Source: Misgurnus anguillicaudatus
Lineage: Eukaryota > Chordata > Actinopteri > Cypriniformes > Cobitidae
DNA length: 64,000 nt
NCBI RefSeq assembly: GCF_027580225.2
Contig: NW_027395277.1
Span: forward strand, 1,736,001 to 1,800,000
Reading direction: 5' to 3'
The translations under genes and the position numbers were made by a program. Under the pieces are notes generated by a model. It did no database searches and had not been told where the DNA came from. It saw only the letters and a program-made list of their open reading frames with translations. Each line of letters starts with the position of its first letter. Position 1 is the stretch's first letter. Positions 11,739-22,399 of this stretch are shown here, piece by piece.

Positions 11739-12019
11739 CCTAGGAATTGAAAACTTAATTGAATCGCGGATTTGGAGAATTGTGACACCCCTAAAAGTAA
11801 TTTTTTTTTGGTGAACATGACCATCTTTTTCGCTAAATAAGACCCTTATGTCTCCGTTGGGATCGTTTAGTGTCCTTTGAAGCTGCAAATAAACTACAAA
11901 CTGTTAAGGTCCACTAAAGTCAACTATATAGACTTGTAATTTTTTTCCTCAAAAAAAAAAAAAAAACTTTCTTCTTGACTTGTTGACAGATTTTATTTTT
12001 GGGTAAACCATCACTTTAA

Positions 12020-12846
12020 AATGCACATAAGACATATGCATGTACATATGCATTTATCTCTCAAACAAATAGTGGAATTAATAAGTTTGATTTTTATATA
12101 GGCTCAAGGTTTCAGAGCTTCTCAATATCAAACACACACAGTCCATCTGTCCTCTTCTATGGCATATGTTTACTATTACTCATCACCCCCCCTTCCAATA
12201 AATTCTCATGGACAGCTCGGTATGATCTCACAAATTCTGCAGGCACAAAAACCTTATCAACACTCCCGCACAGAATAATGGTACAGTGCGATTATATGGA
12301 CAGTTGGTGGCGGCATCATTTATTTGGAGACCCGGGCCCCTTTTTCCATTTATAACAATAGAAAAGTGTCTGCAGTCCATTTGTAGTCTGGGACAGAAGA
12401 ACTAAGAGGTCGAGCGGGGGAAATCGATGCTTTTGCAGTGGAGATCAATCATGGGGCCGGCAGGCTGATAAAAATCAATGTGAAGTGAGGGCCATGGGTT
12501 GTTTTTCAATAGGAGACAGTGCATTATGTAGTGCAAACATAGTGGCAGCGTAAAAGGAGCGGGCTTCTCAGGAGGAGTGTGCAGGGCAGATATACTTTAA
12601 GCCAGACATAATCTCAAGTCTCACATCTATGGACCGCCCCATAACCCAGTTTATCCATCTTAGCTATAATGCACACAGAAATGGTTAAAATTGCCAGCTC
12701 TAAACTGATTTGCTGGCCGTTATGTGAGAAACAAAGTTTTGTATCAGACTGGTACACACCAGTTTTAGGTGGTTTCAAATTAGGTTGCACCATGGTCTTT
12801 GGTCCCAAAAAGTGTGGTTTAATACTTAATATCTAATAATAATAAT
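12020..12846. other. Single-copy-looking noncoding block, candidate conserved element
   Basis: From about 12180 to 12660 there is no repeat seen elsewhere in the window, no microsatellite and no ORF of note. Composition is balanced (for example GGCGGCATCATTTATTTGG, about 12311; GGGGCCGGCAGGCTGATAAA, about 12452). It is visibly unlike the surrounding transposon debris. A role as regulatory sequence is speculation. Confidence 0.35.
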
Positions 12847-14097
12847 TAGTGATGCACCGATGTATCGGCCACCGATATTTATCGGCCGATTTTTGATGAA
12901 TTTGAAACCATCGGCATATCGGCAATAGCACGAGACAGGCTGATACCGATTGTTTATTAATTAACTGCATAAAGAAATCCATTATATGTAAAAAATGAGT
13001 TAATGTTGTTAATAAAATAAATGCTGAATAGCAAAAACCACCTTTGAAGGTTGTCATGCTGTCTTATTATATTTGTTTTAATTTGTGCCTCTCTTATTAT
13101 GTTGGTCAGTTGGATGTTAATTAGATCCAATCCATGTTCAGTAAAAATAATTTGATGCAGAAATAAACTAGCTAATAGACCAACTGTATAGTATTGTATA
13201 CCACTCAAAAAAATTGTTTGTTCATTCAACATAATTGAATTAAGGAAAACTTTTCCACGAAATTAGTTTAGGCTTGTACAACAAGAATACAATAAGTTAA
13301 TTTAAACAAATAATCTTTTGTTGCACCAACTTAATAAATATATTTTCATTGATCATAAAAATATCTTGTTCAATAAACTTAATTCAATTAAGGAAAACTT
13401 TTCCACGCAATTAATTCTGGTTTGTTCAACAAAGACAAAACAAGTTCATTCAAGCAAAAAAGTCTAGTTAAACCAATTGTCAGTTTCTATATAATACTAA
13501 TTATCATAAGCACATGTTAGCATGCTAATGACACATTGGTTGAACATGTGAGAAGAGACACATGTTAGTGCTCTTTAAAAGAACTACGTACGTCACATCC
13601 ACAACTTTACCACAAGCGCCACTCTTCTGCACGATGGTAACCAAACAATTTGTAAAAATATAACACAAACTCTTCTAAATCAATAAGATAAACTAACATT
13701 AAACACTATAAAGTCTTTCTCTTTACCTAAAAATGCATAAAATAACATTTTAAAAATAAATAATTTAAAAAAATACTCTCCAAAGGCAGTTGCATGCAAA
13801 GCATGCTGGGAAATACCGATTCACGGCCCAGTAAGTAATAGCAACAAAAATCATTCATGTGCTCCCAATATAAAATGATTTAGTTCATGTAATTTTTTTA
13901 AATTTAAGCAGATTGAACATTATAAAAATAGGATGAGACAAAAAAAAAAATAAAAATTGTGTTTCATTTAAGTAAATTAGACAAGGTGGAAAAATGTTTT
14001 TTTTGAGTGCAAGTGTTTAATATCGGTATCGGCATCGGCCAGAAGTTGTCTGTTTAAATCGGAATCGGCCCAAAAAAATCCTATCGGTGCATCCCTA
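12847..14097. mobile_element. hAT element with TAGTGATGCACCGAT end and exact 8-bp duplication
   Basis: The left end TAGTGATGCACCGATGTATC and right end ATCGGTGCATCCCTA (ending 14097) are inverted repeats, flanked by ATAATAAT at 12839-12846 and 14098-14105. Subterminal ATCGGCC motifs recur on both strands. No transposase is recognised. It is interrupted by the element at 13202-14009. Confidence 0.85.
13202..14009. mobile_element. Nested CACTCAAAAAA-ended element with internal duplication
   Basis: The ends CACTCAAAAAAATTG (13202) and ATGTTTTTTTTGAGTG (ending 14009) are inverted repeats. Inside, a block reading TTGAATTAAGGAAAACTTTTC recurs in near-identical form about 150 bases later (about 13230 and 13384). 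The interior is AT-rich and noncoding. Confidence 0.65.
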
Positions 14098-14105
14098 ATA
14101 ATAAT

Positions 14106-16340
14106 ACTTAATACTGATCTTGCGTTTGAGCAATAGTAATTAAGACGTTTGCGTTAGCCAACACCACTAACTACTAAATCATGAGATGGAAAGTTGTGTA
14201 AAGTTATGCAGATTATAATGATGTAGCTTATCACTACAATTACAAGTAACACATTGGAAACATTTAATGAACACCTAAATGCTACTAAAATACCACCAAC
14301 GATCTTGGGCGTCAGACAGAGGTAAATACAACAAGAAGAAAACGTGCAATCTTCAAAACATAAGGAGAAATCAACATGAAAGAAGCCGTCCCACACGAAT
14401 AAAACAGAATTCAGATGTAAAATAAAAGAAGAAGAGCAAAAATAAATGCTTAAACAGAGATTTCACATCAATTATTCATTAAGCAGTAGCTCACCATGTT
14501 TGTCAGGCTGCCAAATCTCATGTCAACGTTTCTTATCCTGCTACTTCAAAGTGAAACTACAAAAAAAAAACATTACTAAAGCCCTACAGAAATCGTTTCT
14601 TATAAGAATGTCTTTAAAAATAAATTTGCATGCCTCCTCCGCAATAAAACTCATGCATTCGGATGAAGATAAATTTGGTGGATGTGGGAGTTTATCATTC
14701 GAACACCTGGAAATGCGCTTCACGTGTGGTCAATTACACAGCCCTTCAAGAAAAACTTTTTTTGTGATTGTTGCAGGAAAATATAATTGATCTTGTGGCA
14801 CGTATTCTTAACTTCTTCCACCCTGAAGCTATTTTGGGGATTTTCGCCTGGATTTGGCCTACCCAATTTCAAAAGCTTCCCATACCCACATGCAGAGGTT
14901 TACATACAAATGTTTGGTATCATTTTACAGGAAACCCTTTGAAATTACATAAAACACTGTTGAAAGTGCTAAACATGGTTGTATGTGATGTCAGTCCTCT
15001 AATAAACACAAAAATAAATAGGCGCTTTTTGATGTTTTTTTTCTAAAGTTTTTATTTAAAAGTGTATAACTCTGGCCCTGAGTGCCTCAGCTCCCTGCAG
15101 ACAGTTTTGTTTGATTCCAGCAATTGCCAGCTTACAGAGGAAAAAAGATTTTTTTCTCTATCATAATCTATGCAAAAGTTATTTTACTCCAACTGATGGG
15201 AGGAATAATACCCTTTTTGTATACAATTTCTGCCTAAAAACATTTGAAGTGCTCCCATAACCACATACAGTGGAATAAATGCAATTGCTTTATATCATTT
15301 TAAAGAAAACCCTTTGAAGTTACATAAAAAGCTGCTGTTTGTGACAAATAATGTTATTTATGTTGTTTTTCATATGATGAAACACCAAATTTCTTTTTAT
15401 ATGTTGTAAATACTGCCTCTGATAGTGTATAACTCTGGTTCTGGGTGCTCTAGCAGACTGCAGACAGTTCTGGTTGTTACCAGCAGCAGACAGTAAACAC
15501 CCAAAAAAAGAATGATCTCTTTAGCATGTCGCATTCAAAAGTTATTTTCATTTTACTGAAGTGTCCGAAAATACATTTTTCATATAAATATTAATTTTTT
15601 GTTTTGGACATATAATAAATAACAAGGGATTATTCATGCACACAACCTAAGAAAATGCTGTGAATGGACTCATTTTTTAGAGTAGGACCTAAGAGAAAAG
15701 ATGGTGTATCATTTGTGGCTATATGTGCTATCTGATGCAGTCCACACTCAATTTTCCCATATGTTTACAAAAGACGATTTTTTACCTTATTATTCATTCA
15801 ACTATTGTTGGATATGTGTTGATAATAGAACAAAAATAACACTGTAGCCTTATTCCTGAGAATGAGAGCTTTCATTTGATATAAGACTTGCCCATGTTTG
15901 TCATACTTGAAAAATATGAAATATGTGAATATTAAATCATATAAAAAATTATGGGGGGGGTGATAGTGTAAATTAAGTGTAAATAACTTTCTTACAGTAA
16001 AAGATTTCTCAAAGTGATGCATATCTGGAGAAAGTAGAGAGTCTAAGCTTTCAAACAGTATCTCATATGTGTTACTGGGGTCCATGATGGACCATTAAAG
16101 ATTAAAAGAATATTTTATTTGAGTCAAAATACGAAATTTTGTCCCCGGGACTGGGTCCTCAGGGTTTAAGAGGTTAAAAAATGCAATGGAATATGCCGGA
16201 TATAGACCCCGCATATAGACCCTTTTACAGTTGGTAAACATTGTGACGTATTTGTGTGGGCGGGGCTTAGCTGGAGGCAAAAACAGCCGCAGAGGCAATG
16301 TTGACAAGCTTAAGATAGCACGTTTTAGGAGGGATTTATT
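14106..16340. repeat. Long dispersed repeat with diverged ~365-bp internal duplication
   Basis: Two blocks recur about 365-370 bases apart. One reads GAAACCCTTTGAAATTACAT / GAAAACCCTTTGAAGTTACA (about 14930 and 15306). The other is GTGTATAACTCTGG ... CTGCAGACAGTT (about 15062 and 15427). The unit probably ends at GGGTCCTCAGGGTTTAAGAG (about 16153). ORFs at 14446-14790 and 14768-15046 match nothing I recognise and are probably chance. Confidence 0.5.
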
Positions 16341-16344
16341 AAAC

Positions 16345-16440
16345 ATGGATGCAGAAGCAGTTTTGGAAGTGTCCGAATATGTACAGTCACTGATTCTGCG
16401 GGACCGTGACAGCTATTTTTGTAAATTAACTCTTGCGATT
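16345..16440 (+). pseudogene. Fragment of a transposon-borne ORF (possibly YqaJ-nuclease type)
   Basis: The frame starting at the ATG at 16345 encodes a short peptide with LEVSEYVQSLILRDRDSYF. I associate this phrase with the N-terminus of multi-exon proteins carried by fish DNA transposons that also encode a YqaJ-type nuclease (ISL2EU-like group); this is recall, not a search. The frame runs to a stop at 16453, with a possible weak splice donor near 16448. No further exons were identified downstream, where a different foldback element begins at 17238. It sits just after CpG-rich sequence (GGGCGGGGCTTAGC, about 16258) that could be the element promoter. Confidence 0.35.
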
Positions 16441-17237
16441 TTAACCAGGTTTTAGATATTTCCTAGACAACATGTGAATTACTTTCAGGTGGTTTGGGTA
16501 ATTTTGTCTAGGCTTACTGTCTTATGTAACCTTTCGTTGGGCTAACTATGATTAGCAATGTGGATTATTTTAAGAGACTATTCAAACGATGGCATACACA
16601 TCTATCGCTGTATGTTTGTTTAACATTTAAGCTAAACAATAGCGTGGTTGGCGACTTTTCACCTATAAAACAGAAACTTGCTGATTTGTACTAGATAAAA
16701 CCAACACAACAGTACATATGCATTGATTATTTTACCTGATATGAAGTGTGCACTGCAAACACAAACATTATTTATGATTGTCTCCGTCTAGTCTGTACGC
16801 CATATTGCATTCAACCACAATTGTCTTCTTGATTTTTGTGAATTAATGTCTGCCGGGATCCGGTAAAACTTTATTTTATGAACCAAAAGTGCTGTCCCTT
16901 TTATTCTGGAAGCCAAAAACATTTTAAAGTCAAAACCTCAAACTTTTAGTCTCAATGTTTAAAATGCAAGCCAAGAAAGAAGCTTCACTGATGCGTAATA
17001 GAAGCGAAGTGTGCCATACGGTCTAAAACGATGTGCAGAATGACTTTTGCACTGATCCCCCTTTATAAACTCAGAGATTTAAATTCGGTCGACACATAAA
17101 TTACCACACGACCTTGGTGTTCATTAAAAAAACAGAAGGTAATTCGGCCGGGCCAACAAAGTAAGCATTGACTGCATGGTTAACTGGGAAAAAATTATCA
17201 AAGAAACTTAGTTTGTTCATAATACATTTGATCCATA

Positions 17238-18478
17238 CACTGCAAAAAAAGTAAGCAAAAAAAGTCCCAGTATTTTTGTCTTGTTTTCAGTAGAAATATC
17301 TAAAAATTCTTTAATTAAGATGCTTTTTCTTGATGAGCAAAATGACCTAAGAAAATAAGTCTAGTTTTTAGACCAAAAATATTCAATTTAAGTGATTTTG
17401 TTCATAAAACAAGCAAAACAAATCACAAAACATTTTTCTTAATTAAACACTAAATTCAAGAAAAATTTGCTTACCTAATTTTGTTTTCAGTAAAAATATC
17501 TAAAAATTCTTTAATTTAGATGCTTTTTCTTGATGAGCAAAACGACCTAAGAAAATAAGTCTAGTTTTTAGACCAAAAATATTACATTTAAGTGATTTTG
17601 TTCATAAAACAAGCAAAAAAAAAAAAAATCACAAAACAGTTTTCTTAAACACTAAATTCAAGAAAAATTTGCTAACCTCATTTTGTTTTCAGTAAAAATA
17701 TCTAAAAATTCTTAAATTAAGATGCTTTTTCTTGATGAGCAAAACGACCTAAGAAAATTTGTCTAGTTTTTAGACCAAAAATATTAAATTTAAGTGATTT
17801 TGTTCATAAAACAAGCAAAAAAAATCACAAAACATTTTTCTTAAAAACTAAATTCAAGAAAAATTTGCTTACCTCATTTGTTTTCAGTAAAAATATCTAA
17901 AAATTCTTAAATTAAGATGCTTTTTCTTGATGAGCAAAACGACCTAAGAAAATTAGTCTAGTTTTTAGACCAAAAATATTAAATTTAAGTGATTTTGTTC
18001 ATAAAACAAGCAAAAAAAAATCACAAAACATTTTTCTTAAACACTAAATTCAAGAAAAATTTGCTTACCTCATTTTGTTTTCAGTAAAAATATCTAAAAA
18101 TTCTTAAATTAAGATGTTTTTTCTTGATGAGCAAAACGACCCAAGAAAATAAGTTAATTTAAGGGATTTTGTGCATAAAACAAGCAAAAAAATCTGCCAA
18201 TGGGGTAAGCTAAAAAATCTTGAACATTTTTCTTAAACACTAAATTCAAGCAAAAATTTCTGGAAAAAATTTGCTTACCCCATTGGCAGATTTTTTTGCT
18301 TGTTTTATGCACAAAATCACTTAAATTTGATATTTTTGGTCTAAAACTAGACTTATTTTCTTAGGTCGTTTTGCTCATCAAGAAAAAGCATCTTAATTCA
18401 ACAATTTTTGTTATTTTTTTACTGAAAACAAGACAAAAATACTAAGACATTTTTTCTTGAAAATAATTTTTTGCAGTG
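17238..18478. mobile_element. CACTGCAAAA foldback element with five-fold internal tandem
   Basis: The ends are CACTGCAAAAAA (17238) and its complement TTTTTTGCAGTG (ending 18478), with TA on both sides. The left arm is amplified: the anchor TTGTTTTCAGTA starts at 17281, 17481, 17683, 17878 and 18075, giving units of 195-202 bases. The right arm (about 18245-18478) is a single inverted copy of the same unit. No ORF is present. Three other copies lie at 20070, 58538 and 63458. Confidence 0.9.
17281..18244. repeat. ~200-bp tandem array (5 units) inside the foldback element
   Basis: Each unit holds the blocks TCTAAAAATTCTT, GATGCTTTTTCTTGATGAGC, AGTCTAGTTTTTAGACC and AAACAAGCAAAA in the same order, with small indels in the A-tracts. 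Unit lengths are 200, 202, 195 and 197 bases. The last unit is diverged and merges into the hairpin centre. Confidence 0.95.
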
Positions 18479-20069
18479 TATGAATGACAGTAATTTACTT
18501 GTCCTTTATGTCCCTTGTTATCAGTAAAAACTACTGTAAGAGGACTCTGTTGTTATTGATTCTGTGTGGAAGTCTACCGGAAGCTGCCTTTAGTCCAAAC
18601 AAGCTGTTTGTTTATGTTGTTACGTCTATAAACACACTTCTCACATTTTTTTCTGAATCGCATTAATGTTGAATTAATGTAAAAAAACAGCAGTTCAACT
18701 TTTAAGAACACATCTCGAGTGTCTGTTTATGAATACAAAATGTAATCCCATGTGTCTGACTCAATGTGAAATGAAGGTGTGTGAATAATGATTTGGTCAT
18801 GCAGACGTTCTCTGTAACCTTTGTGAAGTGGCCGGTCCAATAACTTAATAAATATCCATGACTCATGTCTGCACAAAAGTAGGATTTGTCGATTCACCTG
18901 CACACACTGAACAAGGTCATTCTAACATTAAGTCGAACTTTAAGTCATTAATATTTATAAGCACAGTTTCACCTTCGAAATAACAGCATTACAGACGCCA
19001 TTAACAACAGAAGATATTATTGCCAAAGCCTGATATTATTCTAGACCAGCAAAGGTGGCTTTTTAGCCCTGCAGTTAATAAACATACTGTACAGACGTCT
19101 GATTAAAGCGTGTTTTCACAGACTTACTTAACTCTTTCCCGACCATTGTTCAGTTAATTCGTCAATTAAGAGAAAACGCTTCCCTGCCAATGACGAGTTT
19201 TTACGGCAATCTATATTTCCGCTATTATTCACTAGGTGGTGCTCTTACCCAACTTATAAAACACTTAAAGGTGCAGTGTGTAATTTTAAAAAGGATCTCT
19301 TGACAAAATGCAAAATAATATACAAAACTATATTATCGTGGGTATATAAAGACCTTTCATAATGAACTGTTGTGTGTCTATAACCTTAGAACGAGACCTT
19401 TTTATCTACATACACGAGGGTCCCCTTACATGGAAGTCGCCATTTTGTGCCGCCATTTTTCTACAGAAACCCTTAATGGACAAACTTTTTTTACTGGCCT
19501 GAACTATCTAAATGTAAAAGTCATTAAGAGAAGCCTTTTGACCCCGTATGTACTTTATTGACAGTACAGCAGACTGGCTCAGATATTGATTCACCGTCTC
19601 ATCTTTGTCGGCCACTATATTGAGCGCCTGTCTGGGTTTACGCGTCACTGATGGTTATTAACTAACTACTTTTACCGCCGTTCATTTGATGAAGACTCTC
19701 TGCTTACAGCAAAAGGCAATCCAAAAGCATATTTATTTATTGGGTGGGATGAAGTTGGCGACATCAGTCACTGCCGGGTTGACAGATGGCGAGACAGGCC
19801 AGCCCCGCTGCCCGGAAAGCACCAGCAAGGTCATAGAGCTTGATTTTTATGCCAGTAAAAGCTATTTCTCAAAAAACATGGCCTAAAATCTTCATTTCAC
19901 AAAGCTTTGACTGGTTGTAATGACACAATTAAGTCTGGTGAGCTGTGGAAATCAGCATCCATGTCAAGCAATCACCCTATTTCAAGTCTTTTGACTAGGT
20001 TTTGTCAGTGCGCACAGCAGGAATGGTGGAATGGAAACACAATTATTAAAACATTACACATGGAGGGCA
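18479..20069. other. Noncoding stretch with truncated repeats
   Basis: It holds a fragment of the TTAACTC foldback family (about 19131-19255, with GTCAATTAAGAGAAAACG), the left part of a TTAA element (19269-19497), and otherwise unassigned sequence. ORFs at 18484-18666, 19686-19886 and 19907-20149 resemble no family I know. Confidence 0.45.
19269..19497. mobile_element. TTAA element, AGGTGCAGTGTG family, right end missing
   Basis: TTAA (19265-19268) precedes AGGTGCAGTGTGTAATTTT. The sequence then follows the family seen complete at 26050-26415, including CCCCTTACATGGAAGTCGCC (about 19421). Homology fades near 19497 and no right end was found. Confidence 0.75.
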
Positions 20070-20537
20070 CACTGCAAAAAATTATTTTCAAGAAAAAAAT
20101 TCTTAGTATTTTTGTCTTACTTTTAGTAAAAATATCTAAAAATTCTTAAATTAAGATGCTTTTTCTTGATGAGCAAAACGACCCAAGAAAATAAGTGTAA
20201 TTTTTAGACCAAAAATATCAAATTTAAGTGATTCTGTGCATAAACAAGCAAAAAAATCTGTCAATGGGGTAAGCAAAAAATCTTGAACATTTTTCTTAAA
20301 AACTAAATTCAAGAAAATTTCAAAAAAAATTTGCTTACCCCATTGGCAGATTTTTTTGCTTGTTTATGCACAAAATCACTTACATTTTATATTTTGGGTC
20401 TAAAAACTAGACTGGTGTGTTAGTCGTTTTACTCATCAAGAAAAAAACATCTTAATTCAAGAATTTTTAGATATTTTTACTGAAAATAAGACAAATATAC
20501 TTAGAATTTTTTTTCTTAAAAATCATTTTTTGCAGTG
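20070..20537. mobile_element. CACTGCAAAA foldback element, copy 2
   Basis: The start CACTGCAAAAAATT and end TTTTTTGCAGTG (20537) enclose two inverted arms that share blocks GATGCTTTTTCTTGATGAGC and AAGCAAAAAAATCTG with copy 1. There is one unit per arm, without tandem amplification. The flanking dinucleotide is CA rather than TA. Confidence 0.85.
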
Positions 20538-20660
20538 CAGTTCCAATGATTTTTGTATTAATGTGATATTTCATTGAAAAGTGAACATTTTCACATAATT
20601 TACTCACCTTAATGCCTAGATGACTACAGACCGTTCTTCAGCCGAACACAATCGAAGTTA

Positions 20661-20879
20661 TTGGCTGCAACAACTAATTGATAAAATCGCTGTTGTGATG
20701 TGTGGCTTTTGCACTTTTTAAAGTACACTTCTACATATGAATACTGTAATTTAGGGTTTTATTCAGCTATAATAAGTAAAAACTCAAATTGAATAGGTTT
20801 TTATACGATTAATCAATTAATCGGAAAAAATAATTGTCCGATTAATCGATTGCGAAAATAATCGTTAGATGCAGCCCTA
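20661..20879. mobile_element. hAT-like MITE (GGCTGCAACAACTAAT ends)
   Basis: GGCTGCAACAACTAATTGAT (20663) pairs with the minus-strand reading of the right end, TAGGGCTGCATCTAACGATT (ending 20879). ATTAATCGAT motifs lie near the right end. No convincing target duplication was seen. Confidence 0.6.
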
Positions 20880-21158
20880 TAAATAATTTCCTGGCCCTTC
20901 CTAGCTTTTGTTTTTTGTGTGTATTTAGCTATTTATACGTTGCATTTAAAGAGCACCTATTTCATTGCTAAAAATGTTATTTTGCCTATTCGGTATAATA
21001 CAAATGTGTTTGCGTGGTTCATGGTTAAAACACATTATTTTCCTCATATTGTACATTTTTGTGGCTCCAGATTTCACTCTCTTCCTGAAACGCATTTGTG
21101 TTTGAAAGATTCGCTCACAATGCAATGCTAACAGGAGTTAACTTACAGGCTAACCCCC

Positions 21159-21621
21159 CAGTCACAATAGCTACAAGCGACAGAGACAGAGCGACAGGCT
21201 ACCATTCATTTTCAATGGAAGTGGCCGTTTGCCAGCGACGAGCTCGTCGCTGTGCGAGCAAGGCGGGGCCAAAATAGACAAGCAGGCTATTTTATGCAAA
21301 TGCTGAGCGATGCAACAAAGCGACTGCCAATCAGAGTGAAGGAGCAGCGTGACGTAGGTCTGTGGTCGAGTCTGAGAAAATAATTCAAGATGGCGGAAAA
21401 TGTGTATTTATGTATATATCTGATAAGTTTGGCATTTTATCTCATATATTTTGATACTTTTATCAAGAAATAAATACTTTTAAATCCAAAAACACCGTTC
21501 TTGTAACTTAACAATACCTCTAAAGTGACTTTTGATACCGCTTTGAGAAACTACCCAAGGAACGCCCATCAAGCGAGTGTGTGTCGCTCGGTGTCGTTCA
21601 CTTTTGTAGCTAATGTGACTG
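21159..21621. mobile_element. Nested MITE, CAGTCACAATAGCTAC ends
   Basis: CAGTCACAATAGCTACAA (21159) pairs with TTGTAGCTAATGTGACTG (ending 21621), one mismatch in 18. The CpG-rich interior near 21230 reads CAGCGACGAGCTCGTCGCTG, itself a palindrome. Confidence 0.75.
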
Positions 21622-21823
21622 TAGGGTCAGTCAAAGCGGGAGGAATTATGATAATGTCGGTCTTGTCTACATCACCAATCCCAGGAAGTAAACTGTTGCC
21701 TACAATCTGTGTATTTGTTATAGTCCAAGAAAAGAGATTTAAGTTAAAGATGATAACTCACGTCATTGTTTACGTTAAGGTTTGTACCTTTTGCATATTG
21801 TTAACATGTACTAATACACACTT

Positions 21824-22195
21824 AAGGGGGTTGCACACAGGACGCGCCAGGCCTTTCAAAAAAATTGAAAATATTGGTTTCTATGAGTATACGCACACCG
21901 GCGGCGACAGGTGGCGGCTGTCCGTGCCGCCCAGCTAGGATTCAGGAAGTTGCTCAAATTCCTGTCATGCCACAGAGCGCCACTCACATAGTTTAACATT
22001 AAAATAACATCATATTTGCCCCACATCATTAACGATTAACATTGGTTGCTAACGTATATTTTGCATTTTGAAGTAGACGCTATCTGACGAAGCTCACGCT
22101 ATTTAATGCACACTTCCGGTTTACGATACCTCCGAGTTGTCCTAGACGCGACTCAACGCAGCACGACGCTGAGCGGCCGGTGTGCGACCCCCTTT
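21824..22195. mobile_element. Nested MITE, AAGGGGGTTGCACAC ends
   Basis: AAGGGGGTTGCACAC (about 21824) pairs with GTGTGCGACCCCCTT (ending about 22194), one mismatch. Both sides show ACACAC, a possible 6-7 bp duplication. Confidence 0.7.
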
Positions 22196-22399
22196 ACACA
22201 CCAAAGAAAATTGAAAAACGTGAATCGGACAATAGGTGCTCTTTAAATGAGAACGCATCTAGATAAAAAATTTTTACTCTGGCTCAAACGTCTGCCGCTA
22301 CATTTCGTGAACCCGCGTTGTTCGTTACCGGAAGCAAATTATTTTAGTTTGTAAAGTTTTTTACAAAATCGCATCGACTGTATTCATTTTTTATTTTTA

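Larger units (their letters stand above)
9155..11793. mobile_element. hAT element (CAGGGTG ends) containing two further insertions
   Basis: The left end is CAGGGTGCCACGATTTCGAG (9155). The right end read on the minus strand is TAGGGGTGTCACAATTCTCC (ending 11793). The flanks AAAGTACT (9147-9154) and AAAGTAAT (11794-11801) match at 7 of 8 positions, as expected for an aged hAT duplication. Its body resumes after the pogo-like element at 9453-10721 and the hAT at 10938-11738. Confidence 0.8.
8239..12015. mobile_element. TTAA-flanked foldback element hosting a nest of four other elements
   Basis: TTAA occurs at 8235-8238 and 12016-12019. The left arm (8239-9154, minus its insert) and the right arm (11794-12015) are inverted and diverged copies of each other. 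Shared blocks include the CAAAGG.CACTAAACGATCC-type segment and GAGGCATAAGGGTCTT (about 8858) against AAGACCCTTATGTCTCC (about 11838). It is interrupted by hAT elements at 8322-8744 and 9155-11793, the latter interrupted again. Confidence 0.7.
20950..22242. mobile_element. TTAA-flanked element, AGAGCACCTATT family, with two insertions
   Basis: AGAGCACCTATTTCATTGCT (20950) and the complement AATAGGTGCTCT (ending 22242) are flanked by TTAA at 20946-20949 and 22243-22246. It has been entered by the elements at 21159-21621 and 21824-22195. No transposase was recognised; the frame at 21525-21938 spans insertion borders and is chance. Confidence 0.8.

Noticed and set aside
14446..15046. Two overlapping frames of 114 and 92 residues as a host exon
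   Set aside because: They start in unassigned sequence and run into a dispersed repeat; composition is ordinary and there is no domain.
17281..18244. CRISPR-like regular repeats
   Set aside because: Units are 200-bp AT-rich direct copies with no unique spacers, inside a eukaryotic foldback transposon.
20070..20537. LTR-like direct repeats
   Set aside because: The arms are inverted, not direct, and end in the CACTGCAAAA foldback signature.
21525..21938. 137-residue plus-strand frame
   Set aside because: It crosses the borders of three nested elements, so it cannot be a gene of any of them.
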